DNA from: an uncultured Clostridium sp.
GTDB lineage: Bacteria > Bacillota > Clostridia > Lachnospirales > Lachnospiraceae
Reading direction: 5' to 3'
NCBI GenBank assembly: GCA_900540335.1
Contig: UQFC01000118.1
Span: forward strand, 1-7,140
DNA length: 7,140 nucleotides
Positions 1 through 5,344 of this stretch are shown here, in pieces (position 1 is the stretch's first letter; every line of letters begins with the position of its first letter). Under the pieces are notes generated by a model that saw only the letters and a list, made by a program, of their open reading frames with translations, did not search any database and was not told the origin of the DNA. A program made the translations under genes and the position numbers.

Positions 1-86
1 CAGAGATTTAAAAACCGTTCGGAGGCCGGGCCGGTCAGCCGGACTTTCAGATATCCGCCTGTATACCGCAAAATCCTTTCCTTCAT
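1..86 (-). CDS. yqfD: Sporulation protein YqfD, N-terminal 28 codons only (runs off the left edge)
   Basis: Reading the minus strand from the ATG at 86-84 gives 28 codons before the window ends; the peptide begins MKERILRYTGGYLKV and ends ASERFLNL. The pattern of a short basic start, GGYLKV, and then ERFLNL is what I know from the start of YqfD, a membrane protein of the sporulation programme that is made in the mother cell in Bacillus. The assignment is supported by position: it lies 44 nt downstream of yqfC, the usual yqfC-yqfD order in Firmicutes. The upstream sequence GGGAGTGGGCAG provides a GGAG-type ribosome binding site 8 nt from the ATG. Nearby upstream ATGs (for example 100-98) run into stops within a few codons, so 86 is the only sensible start. 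The membrane part of the protein lies outside the window. Confidence 0.82.
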   Translation of the reverse strand, partial: MKERILRYTGGYLKVRLTGPASERFLNL

Positions 87-108
87 CTGCCCACTCCCAT
101 TTTCACTG

Positions 109-130
109 TCACAGGCTCATTCTCCTGTGA
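109..130 (-). other. Perfect 7-bp hairpin between yqfC and yqfD
   Basis: TCACAGG and CCTGTGA form a perfect inverted repeat around an 8-nt loop, starting immediately after the yqfC stop codon and ending 22 nt before the yqfD start. No U-tract follows on the minus strand, so it does not look like a terminator. It could be a transcript-stability or processing element, or it may be chance. Confidence 0.4.
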
Positions 131-397
131 TTACTCAAACTCCATTGACTGTATCTGTCCGGTAATTTTCATCTCTTCATGATTGTAATAGTCAATATGC
201 AGCCGTTTCCCGTGAATTGACAGCCTGCACTGTCTGGCCTGAAGCCGGATGGTATTGTCATTATAAAGCAGGATTCCCCGGTAATTCTCAATAATCACGC
301 TGCAGCGTCCCACAAAGGAGAGAAGTACCTCCCCAAAAACGGCATCCTTGGGAAGCTTCAGCTCTTCTGCAGCCGCCGCTTTGATTTGTTCCAGCAA
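131..397 (-). CDS. yqfC: Sporulation protein YqfC (YabP/YqfC family)
   Basis: A protein of 88 residues, typical for the short YabP/YqfC family. Landmarks are LPKDAVFGEVLLSFVG near residues 15-30, IENYRGILLY near 36-45, then NTIRLQ, LSIHGKRL and the C-terminal stretch EEMKITGQIQSMEFE. The I-E-N-[YH]-R-G-[IL]-L motif is the family hallmark. In Bacillus subtilis yqfC belongs to the sigma-E mother-cell regulon; its biochemical role is not settled. Context agrees: rpsU lies upstream and yqfD downstream. The start is unusual: no ATG exists in this frame after the in-frame TAA at 427-425, and TTG at 397-395 is the best choice, preceded by AGGGTG about 8 nt away. The length and N-terminus match the family, so the identity is firmer than the exact start. 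Confidence 0.85.
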   Translation of the reverse strand: MLEQIKAAAAEELKLPKDAVFGEVLLSFVGRCSVIIENYRGILLYNDNTIRLQARQCRLSIHGKRLHIDYYNHEEMKITGQIQSMEFE

Positions 398-429
398 TCC
401 CCATTCACCCTGCCGTCTTTCTCTTTATA

Positions 430-459
430 ATACTACGAAAAAATCCCCAGTCTTATGAC
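430..459 (-). promoter_or_regulatory. Possible sigma-E-type promoter for yqfC-yqfD
   Basis: On the minus strand GTCATAA (459-453) lies 15 nt upstream of CGTAGTAT (437-430). These resemble the sigma-E -35 (GTCATATT-like) and -10 (CATACAAT-like) elements; the -10 matches at 5 of 8 positions. The -35 lies inside the rpsU terminator hairpin. This is an inference from a weak match, supported mainly by the known sigma-E control of yqfC in Bacillus. Confidence 0.25.
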
Positions 460-466
460 TGGGGAT
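438..466 (-). terminator. Intrinsic terminator of rpsU
   Basis: ATCCCCAGTC and GACTGGGGAT form a perfect 10-bp stem with a 4-nt loop (443-466). On the minus strand the hairpin is followed directly by six U residues (443-438, with the stem-closing base shared). It lies 10 nt after the rpsU stop codon. This is a textbook intrinsic terminator and separates rpsU from yqfC. Confidence 0.92.
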
Positions 467-476
467 CTGAAAACAA

Positions 477-653
477 TTAATTAAATTTGCGTTTTCTTGC
501 AGCTTCGGACTTTTTCTTCCGTCTTACGCTGGGCTTTTCGTAATGCTCTCTCTTACGAATCTCCTGCTGAATACCAGCCTTTGCGCAGTTTCTTTTGAAT
601 CTGCGTAACGCGCTGTCCAGACTCTCGTTCTCTTTAACGATAACGTTTGACAT
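477..653 (-). CDS. rpsU: 30S ribosomal protein S21 (bS21)
   Basis: This minus-strand frame encodes 58 residues, from ATG at 653-651 to TAA at 479-477. The protein starts MSNVIVKENESLDSALRRFK, continues through KAGIQQEIRKREHYEKPS near residues 25-42, and ends in a very basic tail (RRKKKSEAARKRKFN). This is the full-length, canonical S21 of Firmicutes. S21 binds the small subunit near the anti-Shine-Dalgarno end of 16S rRNA and helps initiation. The ribosome binding site is rich: GGAGGGAGG lies 13 or more nt upstream, and AGGTG lies 6 nt from the ATG, which is the better-spaced element. It has its own strong promoter (730-757) and terminator (438-466), so it is probably a single-gene transcript. 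The neighbouring yqfC-yqfD downstream is the common clostridial arrangement. Confidence 0.97.
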   Translation of the reverse strand: MSNVIVKENESLDSALRRFKRNCAKAGIQQEIRKREHYEKPSVRRKKKSEAARKRKFN

Positions 654-674
654 AGCTCACACCTGACCTCCCTC

Positions 675-703
675 CAGTTGTGTACTTGTGCATAATACAA
701 CTG
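675..703 (-). promoter_or_regulatory. Leader hairpin ahead of the rpsU ribosome binding site
   Basis: CAGTTGT and ACAACTG form a 7-bp perfect inverted repeat around a 15-nt loop in the 5' untranslated region of rpsU. In the transcript the second arm ends directly at the GGAGGGAGG purine tract. It could affect translation, perhaps by feedback from S21, but nothing in the sequence proves this. Confidence 0.4.
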
Positions 704-729
704 TTTGGGTATTTTTTAGCACTGAAATG

Positions 730-757
730 ATTATAGCATAAAATTCCCATTCGTCAA
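730..757 (-). promoter_or_regulatory. Sigma-A promoter of rpsU
   Basis: On the minus strand TTGACG (757-752) and TATAAT (735-730) are separated by 16 nt, and a TGC extended -10 motif precedes TATAAT. The -35 matches consensus at five of six positions and the -10 at all six. Transcription should start near 723, giving a leader of about 70 nt. Confidence 0.9.
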
Positions 758-780
758 CACCTTTTTTCAAAATTATGCAG

Positions 781-840
781 AAAACGCCTTACCGGAAGGC
801 TTTTTTCAGGTTTTCCCCTCAAAAAACGCCGGTAAGGCAT
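781..840 (-). terminator. alaS terminator region with two overlapping hairpins
   Basis: On the minus strand the first hairpin is AUGCC-UUACC-GGCGU followed by a U-tract (840-821). The second is GCCUU-CCGGU-AAGGC (800-786) followed by GUUUUC; on the plus strand this second hairpin is followed by six T, so it could also stop plus-strand transcripts. The outer arms GCCTTACCGG (786-795) and CCGGTAAGGC (829-838) can also pair with each other as a perfect 10-bp stem across a 33-nt loop. The region lies just after alaS and before the rpsU promoter. Confidence 0.75.
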
Positions 841-869
841 CTGTTTTATCCTTTTATCAGGCTGTTTTC

Positions 870-3512
870 TTATTCATGAATCTGCTGGGCTGCAGTCTCA
901 TAGGCCTTCTCCAGCGCGCTGTCTACGCCTGCCGGATTCTTTCCGCCTGCCTGAGCCATGCCGGGACGGCCGCCGCCGCCACCGCCTACACAGGCTGCAA
1001 TCGCCTTGATCAGATTGCCTGCATGAGCGCCCTGCTTCTGTGCTGCGTCAGTAGCTGTTGCCATCAGATTCACCTTATCTCCCTGTACGGAAGCAAGGAC
1101 AATCACACCTTCGCCCAGTTTTTCCTTTAACTGGTCGCCCAGGCTGCGCAGACCGTTCATATCTGCATCGCTGACTTTAGCAGCCAGAACCTTTACACCG
1201 TGAATTTCCTTCACCTGGTTCATAACATCTCCCAGAGATTCCTTGGCCAGCTTGCTCTTTAATTTGTCATTTTCTGCCTGAAGTGCCTTGATCTCAGCCA
1301 TCATAGCCTCAATCTTAGACTTCAGATCTGCCGGTGTTGTCTTGGCTGCATGAGCTGCCTCATGAAGCTCTTCCTCTGTCTTATGGTAATAAGCCATCAG
1401 ACCTTCTCCGGTCAGCGCCTCGATTCTGCGGACTCCTGCTGCAATTCCTGCCTCAGAAACAATCTTGAATGCGTGAATCGTACCAGTGTTGCCCACATGA
1501 GTACCGCCGCAAAGCTCTGTAGAGAAGTCGCCCATCTTAACCACACGAACCTTCTCGCCATATTTTTCGCCAAACAGCGCCATAGCGCCTGTCTTCTTCG
1601 CCTCATCCAGACTCATCTCCTGTGTCACAACATCCAGACCTGCCTGAATCTCCTGATTCACCAGCTCTTCCACCTTTTTCAGCTCCTCTGCAGTCATAGC
1701 AGAGAAATGGGTGAAGTCAAAGCGCAGTCTGTCAGGTGTTACTAAAGAACCTGCCTGCTCTACATGCTCGCCAAGAACCATTCTCAGCGCCTTCTGAAGC
1801 AGATGGGTCGCACTGTGGTTCTTTTCTGTGGAACGGCGTGCAGACTCGCTGACCTTCAGTGTAACTGTTTCACCTGCTGTGAGCATGCCGCTGGCCATAT
1901 AACCCACATGACCAACCTTTCCGCCCTGAAGGTGAATGGTATCCTCTACTACAAAGCTGCCGCCCGCACCGGTAATCACACCGGTATCGCCGGTCTGTCC
2001 GCCCATGGTGCCGTAAAACGGTGTTTCCTTCACCAGAATGGTTCCGTGCTGTCCGTCTGTCAGCGCTTCCACAATCTCGCTTTCTGTTGTGAGAACGGTA
2101 ATCTCTGAATCGTGAACCAGACGATCGTATCCGACAAAGGCTGTGGTAATCTCAGCCGGAATAGACTGGTATACCGTTACATCAGCGCCCATGTAGTTGG
2201 TTGTCTTTCTTGCTGCGCGGGCTTTCTCACGCTGCTCCTTCATTGCAGCCTGGAAGCCATCCTCGTCTACAGTCATATTCTTTTCTTCCAGAATCTCGAT
2301 GGTCAAATCTAACGGGAAGCCATAGGTGTCGTAAAGCTTAAATGCATTGTCACCAGAGAGAACAGTCTCACCCTTTTTCTCCATCTCTGCTTCCATCTCT
2401 CCAAGAATTGCCAGACCCTGATCAATGGTCTTGTTAAACTTCTCTTCTTCTTCTGCCAGAACCTTCAGAATCATCGGTTTCTTTTCTTCCAGCTCCGGAT
2501 AGCCGTCCTTGGACAGTTCAATTACAGTCTTGGACAGCTCTGCCATAAACCGGCCTTCGATTCCCAGCAGTCTTCCATGACGGGCAGCCCGGCGAAGCAG
2601 ACGGCGAAGCACATAGCCGCGTCCTTCATTGGACGGCATGATTCCATCAGAAATCATAAAGGTACAGGACTTAATATGATCGGCAATAATACGCAGGGAT
2701 ACATCCTTCTTGTGATCTGCCTGATATTCTGTATGAGCCAGTGCACAGACTGCATCCAATAATGCCTTGTTGGTATCTACAGTGAACAGAGAGTCCACAT
2801 CCTGAACCACAACAGCCAGACGCTCCAGACCCATACCTGTATCAATATTCTTCTGTACCAGCTCGGTATAATTTCCGTGACCGTCATTCTCAAACTGGGT
2901 AAATACGTTATTCCATACCTCAATATAACGGTCGCATTCACAGCCTACTGTACAGTCAGGCTTTCCGCAGCCGTATTTTTCTCCCCGATCGTAATAAATC
3001 TCAGAACAGGGGCCGCAGGGGCCTGCGCCGTGCTCCCAGAAGTTGTCTTCCTTTCCAAAGCGGAAAATCTTCTCTGCCGGAACACCAATCTCTTCATTCC
3101 AGATACGAAAAGCCTCATCGTCATCCAGATATACAGACGGATAGAGACGTTCCGGATCAAGTCCTACCACCTCCGTCAGAAATTCCCAGGACCAGTGGAT
3201 GGCTTCCGTTTTGAAATAGTCACCAAATGAGAAGTTTCCCAGCATCTCAAAAAATGTGCCGTGGCGGGCTGTCTTTCCGATATTCTCAATATCACCGGTG
3301 CGGATGCACTTCTGGCAGGTTGTCACACGTTTGCGCGGCGGGATCTCCTGTCCGGTAAAATAGGGCTTTAACGGAGCCATACCGGAATTAATGAGCAGCA
3401 GGCTGTTGTCGTTGTGCGGCACCAGCGAAAAGCTCTTCATAGCCAGATGTCCCTTGCTTTCAAAGAATTCAAGAAACATCCTTCTCAATTCATTTACACC
3501 ATACTTCTTCAC
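870..3512 (-). CDS. alaS: Alanine--tRNA ligase (AlaRS)
   Basis: A complete 880-residue class II aminoacyl-tRNA synthetase that charges tRNA-Ala with alanine in the cytoplasm; the length is normal for bacterial AlaRS. Visible landmarks: N-terminal ELRRMFLEFFESKGH, the catalytic core with TTCQKCIRTGDIENIGKT near 64-81 and GTFFEMLGNFSFGDYF near 85-100, and DTGMGLER near 224-231. The editing domain carries the zinc-binding set H566 and H570 (HSATH), C668 and H672 (ELCGGTH). A coiled segment spans roughly 710-760. The C-terminal C-Ala/DHHA1 domain ends in a GGGGGGRPGMAQAGG-type motif near 843-857. A cysteine-rich insert with C182, C187, C191 and C193 follows the CGPCSEIYYDRG motif. The start is GTG at 3512-3510 with GGAGG 10 nt upstream. 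It appears to be transcribed from the promoter at 3751-3779 together with the small gene at 3578-3703; no T-box leader is visible. Confidence 0.98.
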   Translation of the reverse strand: MKKYGVNELRRMFLEFFESKGHLAMKSFSLVPHNDNSLLLINSGMAPLKPYFTGQEIPPRKRVTTCQKCIRTGDIENIGKTARHGTFFEMLGNFSFGDYFKTEAIHWSWEFLTEVVGLDPERLYPSVYLDDDEAFRIWNEEIGVPAEKIFRFGKEDNFWEHGAGPCGPCSEIYYDRGEKYGCGKPDCTVGCECDRYIEVWNNVFTQFENDGHGNYTELVQKNIDTGMGLERLAVVVQDVDSLFTVDTNKALLDAVCALAHTEYQADHKKDVSLRIIADHIKSCTFMISDGIMPSNEGRGYVLRRLLRRAARHGRLLGIEGRFMAELSKTVIELSKDGYPELEEKKPMILKVLAEEEEKFNKTIDQGLAILGEMEAEMEKKGETVLSGDNAFKLYDTYGFPLDLTIEILEEKNMTVDEDGFQAAMKEQREKARAARKTTNYMGADVTVYQSIPAEITTAFVGYDRLVHDSEITVLTTESEIVEALTDGQHGTILVKETPFYGTMGGQTGDTGVITGAGGSFVVEDTIHLQGGKVGHVGYMASGMLTAGETVTLKVSESARRSTEKNHSATHLLQKALRMVLGEHVEQAGSLVTPDRLRFDFTHFSAMTAEELKKVEELVNQEIQAGLDVVTQEMSLDEAKKTGAMALFGEKYGEKVRVVKMGDFSTELCGGTHVGNTGTIHAFKIVSEAGIAAGVRRIEALTGEGLMAYYHKTEEELHEAAHAAKTTPADLKSKIEAMMAEIKALQAENDKLKSKLAKESLGDVMNQVKEIHGVKVLAAKVSDADMNGLRSLGDQLKEKLGEGVIVLASVQGDKVNLMATATDAAQKQGAHAGNLIKAIAACVGGGGGGRPGMAQAGGKNPAGVDSALEKAYETAAQQIHE

Positions 3513-3546
3513 GTCTTTTGTTCCTCCGTACTATTGTTCTTTCCGG

Positions 3547-3570
3547 CGCAGCTTCCTGTAAGGGACTGCG
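3547..3570 (-). promoter_or_regulatory. Stable hairpin between the microprotein gene and alaS
   Basis: In the minus-strand transcript CGCAG-TCC, a 6-nt loop, then GGA-AG-CTGCG form an 8-bp stem with a 2-nt bulge. No U-tract follows, so it is unlikely to be a full terminator. It lies between the stop of the small gene and the alaS ribosome binding site, so it could mark RNA processing or differential expression within the operon. Confidence 0.4.
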
Positions 3571-3577
3571 TCCTCAA

Positions 3578-3703
3578 TTAATTCTTTTTCTCCGTGCGGG
3601 AGTCTCTGAACTTCTTGCCGCAGATAATTCCTGCATAGGCAATTGCTGCGAAAATAACTGCCTTAACCGTGTATCCGATAAAGCTTGCTGCGATAGCTGA
3701 CAT
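3578..3703 (-). CDS. Small single-pass membrane protein, 41 residues, unknown function
   Basis: This frame has an ATG at 3703-3701, a TAA at 3580-3578 and an excellent Shine-Dalgarno (AAGGAGGG, with 7-8 nt before the ATG). It lies about 40 nt downstream of the predicted start of a well-formed sigma-A promoter. The protein starts MSAIAASFIGYTVKAV. A hydrophobic helix near residues 12-28 (VKAVIFAAIAYAGIICG) is followed by a charged tail (KKFRDSRTEKKN), which by the positive-inside rule should lie in the cytoplasm. One cysteine (C28) lies at the membrane edge. It is the first gene of a likely two-gene transcript with alaS, with a 65-nt gap. I do not recognise the family. It might be a true membrane microprotein, or a leader peptide whose translation affects alaS; its codons include no run of alanine, though alanine is frequent (8 of 41). 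Confidence 0.75.
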   Translation of the reverse strand: MSAIAASFIGYTVKAVIFAAIAYAGIICGKKFRDSRTEKKN

Positions 3704-3750
3704 ATAATTTCCCTCCTTACGTTCAAATAAACACACACTTTCATCCTTGT

Positions 3751-3779
3751 ATCATACCATAGGCAAAGGCATTGTTCAA
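3751..3779 (-). promoter_or_regulatory. Sigma-A promoter of the microprotein-alaS transcript
   Basis: On the minus strand TTGAAC (3779-3774) and TATGAT (3756-3751) are separated by 17 nt, and a TGG extended -10 motif precedes TATGAT. Transcription should start near 3743, leaving a leader of only about 40 nt before the microprotein start, too short for a T-box. Confidence 0.82.
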
Positions 3780-3790
3780 GACACAAAATT

Positions 3791-3818
3791 GAAAAGAGAC
3801 GGATTTTACTCCGTCTCT
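3791..3818 (-). terminator. Terminator overlapping the stop codon of the LprI-like gene
   Basis: AGAGACGGA and TCCGTCTCT form a perfect 9-bp stem with a 6-nt loop (3795-3818). On the minus strand the stem runs into UUUUC. The first arm of the hairpin in the transcript is built from the last codons (Glu-Thr-Glu) and the loop contains the stop codon at 3808-3806, so coding and terminator sequence overlap. Confidence 0.85.
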
Positions 3819-4726
3819 GATAATAGATCATAATACTCTTCTGCCAGCTCATAAGCTCTGTCCCGCGTGATTTCTGCCAGGGAACGGGTATACTCCAGTT
3901 CCTGCATAGCGCTGCCGGAATTGCCGGAAAGGGCGTCTACCGCCATCGCCTCCCGGCTCCGGATCCACTCATTCTGATCCTTCATAAAGGCATCCCAGGT
4001 ATCTGACGACATATGTCTGCGCAATCCGTTCAGAAGCTGATTCAGTTCATTTTCCCAAAGCTTTCTTTCACTCTCGGCCACTGCCTTGGCAGAATTGGCC
4101 GTAGTATCCTGCTTGGTGGAACGTTTTTTCTCAATCTGGCGATCCAGCTCCTCCAGCCGCTCCAGAATATCCTGGTTTCCCGGCTGTTTTGTTGCAGAAA
4201 CCTGTGCAGAAGACGAAATTCTTCTGTTTTCGGACGCCGCCGCGTTCTTCTGGCTGTTTCCGGCAGACACGGTCGGCGTTCTGTCCGACTGGGCTGACTG
4301 CTGAATCTCTGCTGCCGGAGCCGGAACTGCCCCGTCTGCCAGAACAGAACTTCCGCTTTCTGAAAAAGCTCCTGTCTCTGTCTCAGCCACCGCCTGCTCC
4401 GGAGCCGCCTGTGCCATCACCGCAGCAGGGGCCTGTCCGTTTTCCGATGCCGCTTTCGGCAGGACTTCTGCAGAAGCCTCCGCTTCCTGTTCTGCCTCCT
4501 CAAGCTGCGCCATAGCGGCCTCGGGAATCCGCACAGTCCGTTCTGTCGGTTCCTCCTGCTCCAATTCTGCCGAAAAGGCAGCAATCTCCGGAGCCGCAGT
4601 CTCCATAACGGTTTCCGCTGTTTTTGTCCTTGGCGGCTCTGATGTATACTGTCTGACTAATCTGGTTGAGCTGATGCCTACTGCCAGAATCAATCCTATT
4701 GCTATCCAGATTCCTTTTGGTTTCAT
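3806..4726 (-). CDS. Membrane-anchored protein with C-terminal LprI-like (DUF1311) domain
   Basis: A 306-residue protein in three parts. Residues 5-19 (GIWIAIGLILAVGIS) form an N-terminal hydrophobic helix, probably an uncleaved membrane anchor or a signal peptide; there is no lipobox cysteine. Residues about 28-185 are low-complexity, rich in Ala, Glu, Ser, Gln and Pro, and likely disordered. Residues about 186-306 are helical, with a charged coiled stretch (ILERLEELDRQIEKKR) and then a pattern that resembles the LprI/DUF1311 family: WENELNQLLNGLRRHM near 223-239, WDAFMKDQNEWIRSRE near 244-259, and LEYTRSLAEITRDRAYEL near 277-294. LprI of mycobacteria is a lysozyme inhibitor; whether this protein acts that way is unknown, and the family's usual cysteines are absent. 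The ATG at 4726-4724 has only a weak ribosome binding site. Alternative starts downstream would remove the anchor. Confidence 0.8.
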   Translation of the reverse strand: MKPKGIWIAIGLILAVGISSTRLVRQYTSEPPRTKTAETVMETAAPEIAAFSAELEQEEPTERTVRIPEAAMAQLEEAEQEAEASAEVLPKAASENGQAPAAVMAQAAPEQAVAETETGAFSESGSSVLADGAVPAPAAEIQQSAQSDRTPTVSAGNSQKNAAASENRRISSSAQVSATKQPGNQDILERLEELDRQIEKKRSTKQDTTANSAKAVAESERKLWENELNQLLNGLRRHMSSDTWDAFMKDQNEWIRSREAMAVDALSGNSGSAMQELEYTRSLAEITRDRAYELAEEYYDLLSETE

Positions 4727-4759
4727 ATTCTCTGCCCCGCTCTGTCTGTTTTTCTGTCT

Positions 4760-4788
4760 ATATTACAATAACATAAACAGAATGGAAA
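4760..4788 (-). promoter_or_regulatory. Possible promoter of the LprI-like gene
   Basis: On the minus strand TTTCCA (4788-4783) lies 17 nt upstream of TAATAT (4765-4760), in an AT-rich gap of 120 nt between rnhA and this gene. The -35 matches the sigma-A consensus at four of six positions. No convincing intrinsic terminator for rnhA was found in the gap, so read-through from rnhA is also possible; only a weak 6-bp AT-rich dyad (4832-4850) overlaps the rnhA stop. Confidence 0.4.
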
Positions 4789-4846
4789 GAAAATACAAAA
4801 CCAAAAGAAGTAAACATTTGTAAGATTTTCTTTAAGAATGCCGGTC

Positions 4847-5329
4847 TTAACCTGTAAGACCTTCATCCACCAGAAGATCCACACCGTCTGCTGCTGAAGT
4901 GGCAAGCAGATCACACCGCTCATTCTGCGGATGTCCGGCATGACCTTTTACCCAGATAAACTGTACCTGATGCGGCTTTTTGGCTTTCAGCAGCCGTTCC
5001 CACAGGTCAATATTTTTTACAGGGCCGCTTTTTCCCCGCATCCAGTTTTTTGCAACCCAGTTGTCAATCCAATGCTGATTGAAAGCATCTGTCAGATATT
5101 TCGAGTCCGAATAAAGCTCCACCTGGCAGGGACGGTTAAGCGCCTCCAGGGCCACAATGGCCGCCATCAGCTCCATCCTGTTATTGGTGGTTCTCCGGTA
5201 TCCGGCTGACAGAACCTTTTCATGCAGCTCTCCCTTGCTGTCGAGAAACTGGAGCACCGCCCCGTATCCTCCTGGTCCGTCCGGGTTTCCCCGGGCAGAA
5301 CCGTCTGTGTAAATCTGTACCTTTGACAT
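4847..5329 (-). CDS. rnhA: Ribonuclease HI
   Basis: A 160-residue protein, close to the usual 155 for RNase HI. It cleaves the RNA strand of RNA-DNA hybrids, removing R-loops and primers, using two metal ions. The full catalytic set is present: D9 in IYTDGSARGNP, E53 in NNRMELMAAIVALEAL, D75 in LYSDSKYL, H130 and D140 in VKGHAGHPQNERCDLLA. The segment WIDNWVAKNWMRGKSGPVKN near 87-106 corresponds to the substrate-handle region, as in Escherichia coli RNase HI. The chosen start is ATG at 5329-5327, which gives the classical N-terminus MSKVQIYTDGS and has AGGAG 10 nt upstream. A longer frame back to 5419 would overlap the preceding gene and add an unrelated 30 residues, so it is rejected. The gene follows the beta-CASP gene after 13 nt. 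Confidence 0.97.
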   Translation of the reverse strand: MSKVQIYTDGSARGNPDGPGGYGAVLQFLDSKGELHEKVLSAGYRRTTNNRMELMAAIVALEALNRPCQVELYSDSKYLTDAFNQHWIDNWVAKNWMRGKSGPVKNIDLWERLLKAKKPHQVQFIWVKGHAGHPQNERCDLLATSAADGVDLLVDEGLTG

Positions 5330-5339
5330 CCGTTTTTCT

Positions 5340-5344
5340 CTCCT
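5340..5344 (-). promoter_or_regulatory. rnhA ribosome binding site overlapping the upstream stop codon
   Basis: The rnhA AGGAG (5344-5340) shares bases with the TAG stop codon (5345-5343) of the upstream gene. Ribosomes finishing the beta-CASP gene would therefore stop on the rnhA initiation site, a layout typical of translational coupling. The site also fixes the rnhA start at 5329. Confidence 0.7.

Noticed and set aside
876..3230. Several plus-strand frames of 60-130 residues inside alaS
   Set aside because: All are shadows of the AlaRS coding sequence with no plausible translation signals or domains.
3574..3852. Minus-strand frame of 92 residues across the alaS promoter and terminator
   Set aside because: It spans a terminator and promoter, has no similarity to anything I recognise, and conflicts with the better-supported microprotein frame.
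4013..4515. Overlapping plus-strand frames opposite the LprI-like gene
   Set aside because: They mirror the Ala/Glu/Ser-rich low-complexity linker; their Pro/Leu/Arg-rich peptides look like complements of repetitive codons, not proteins.
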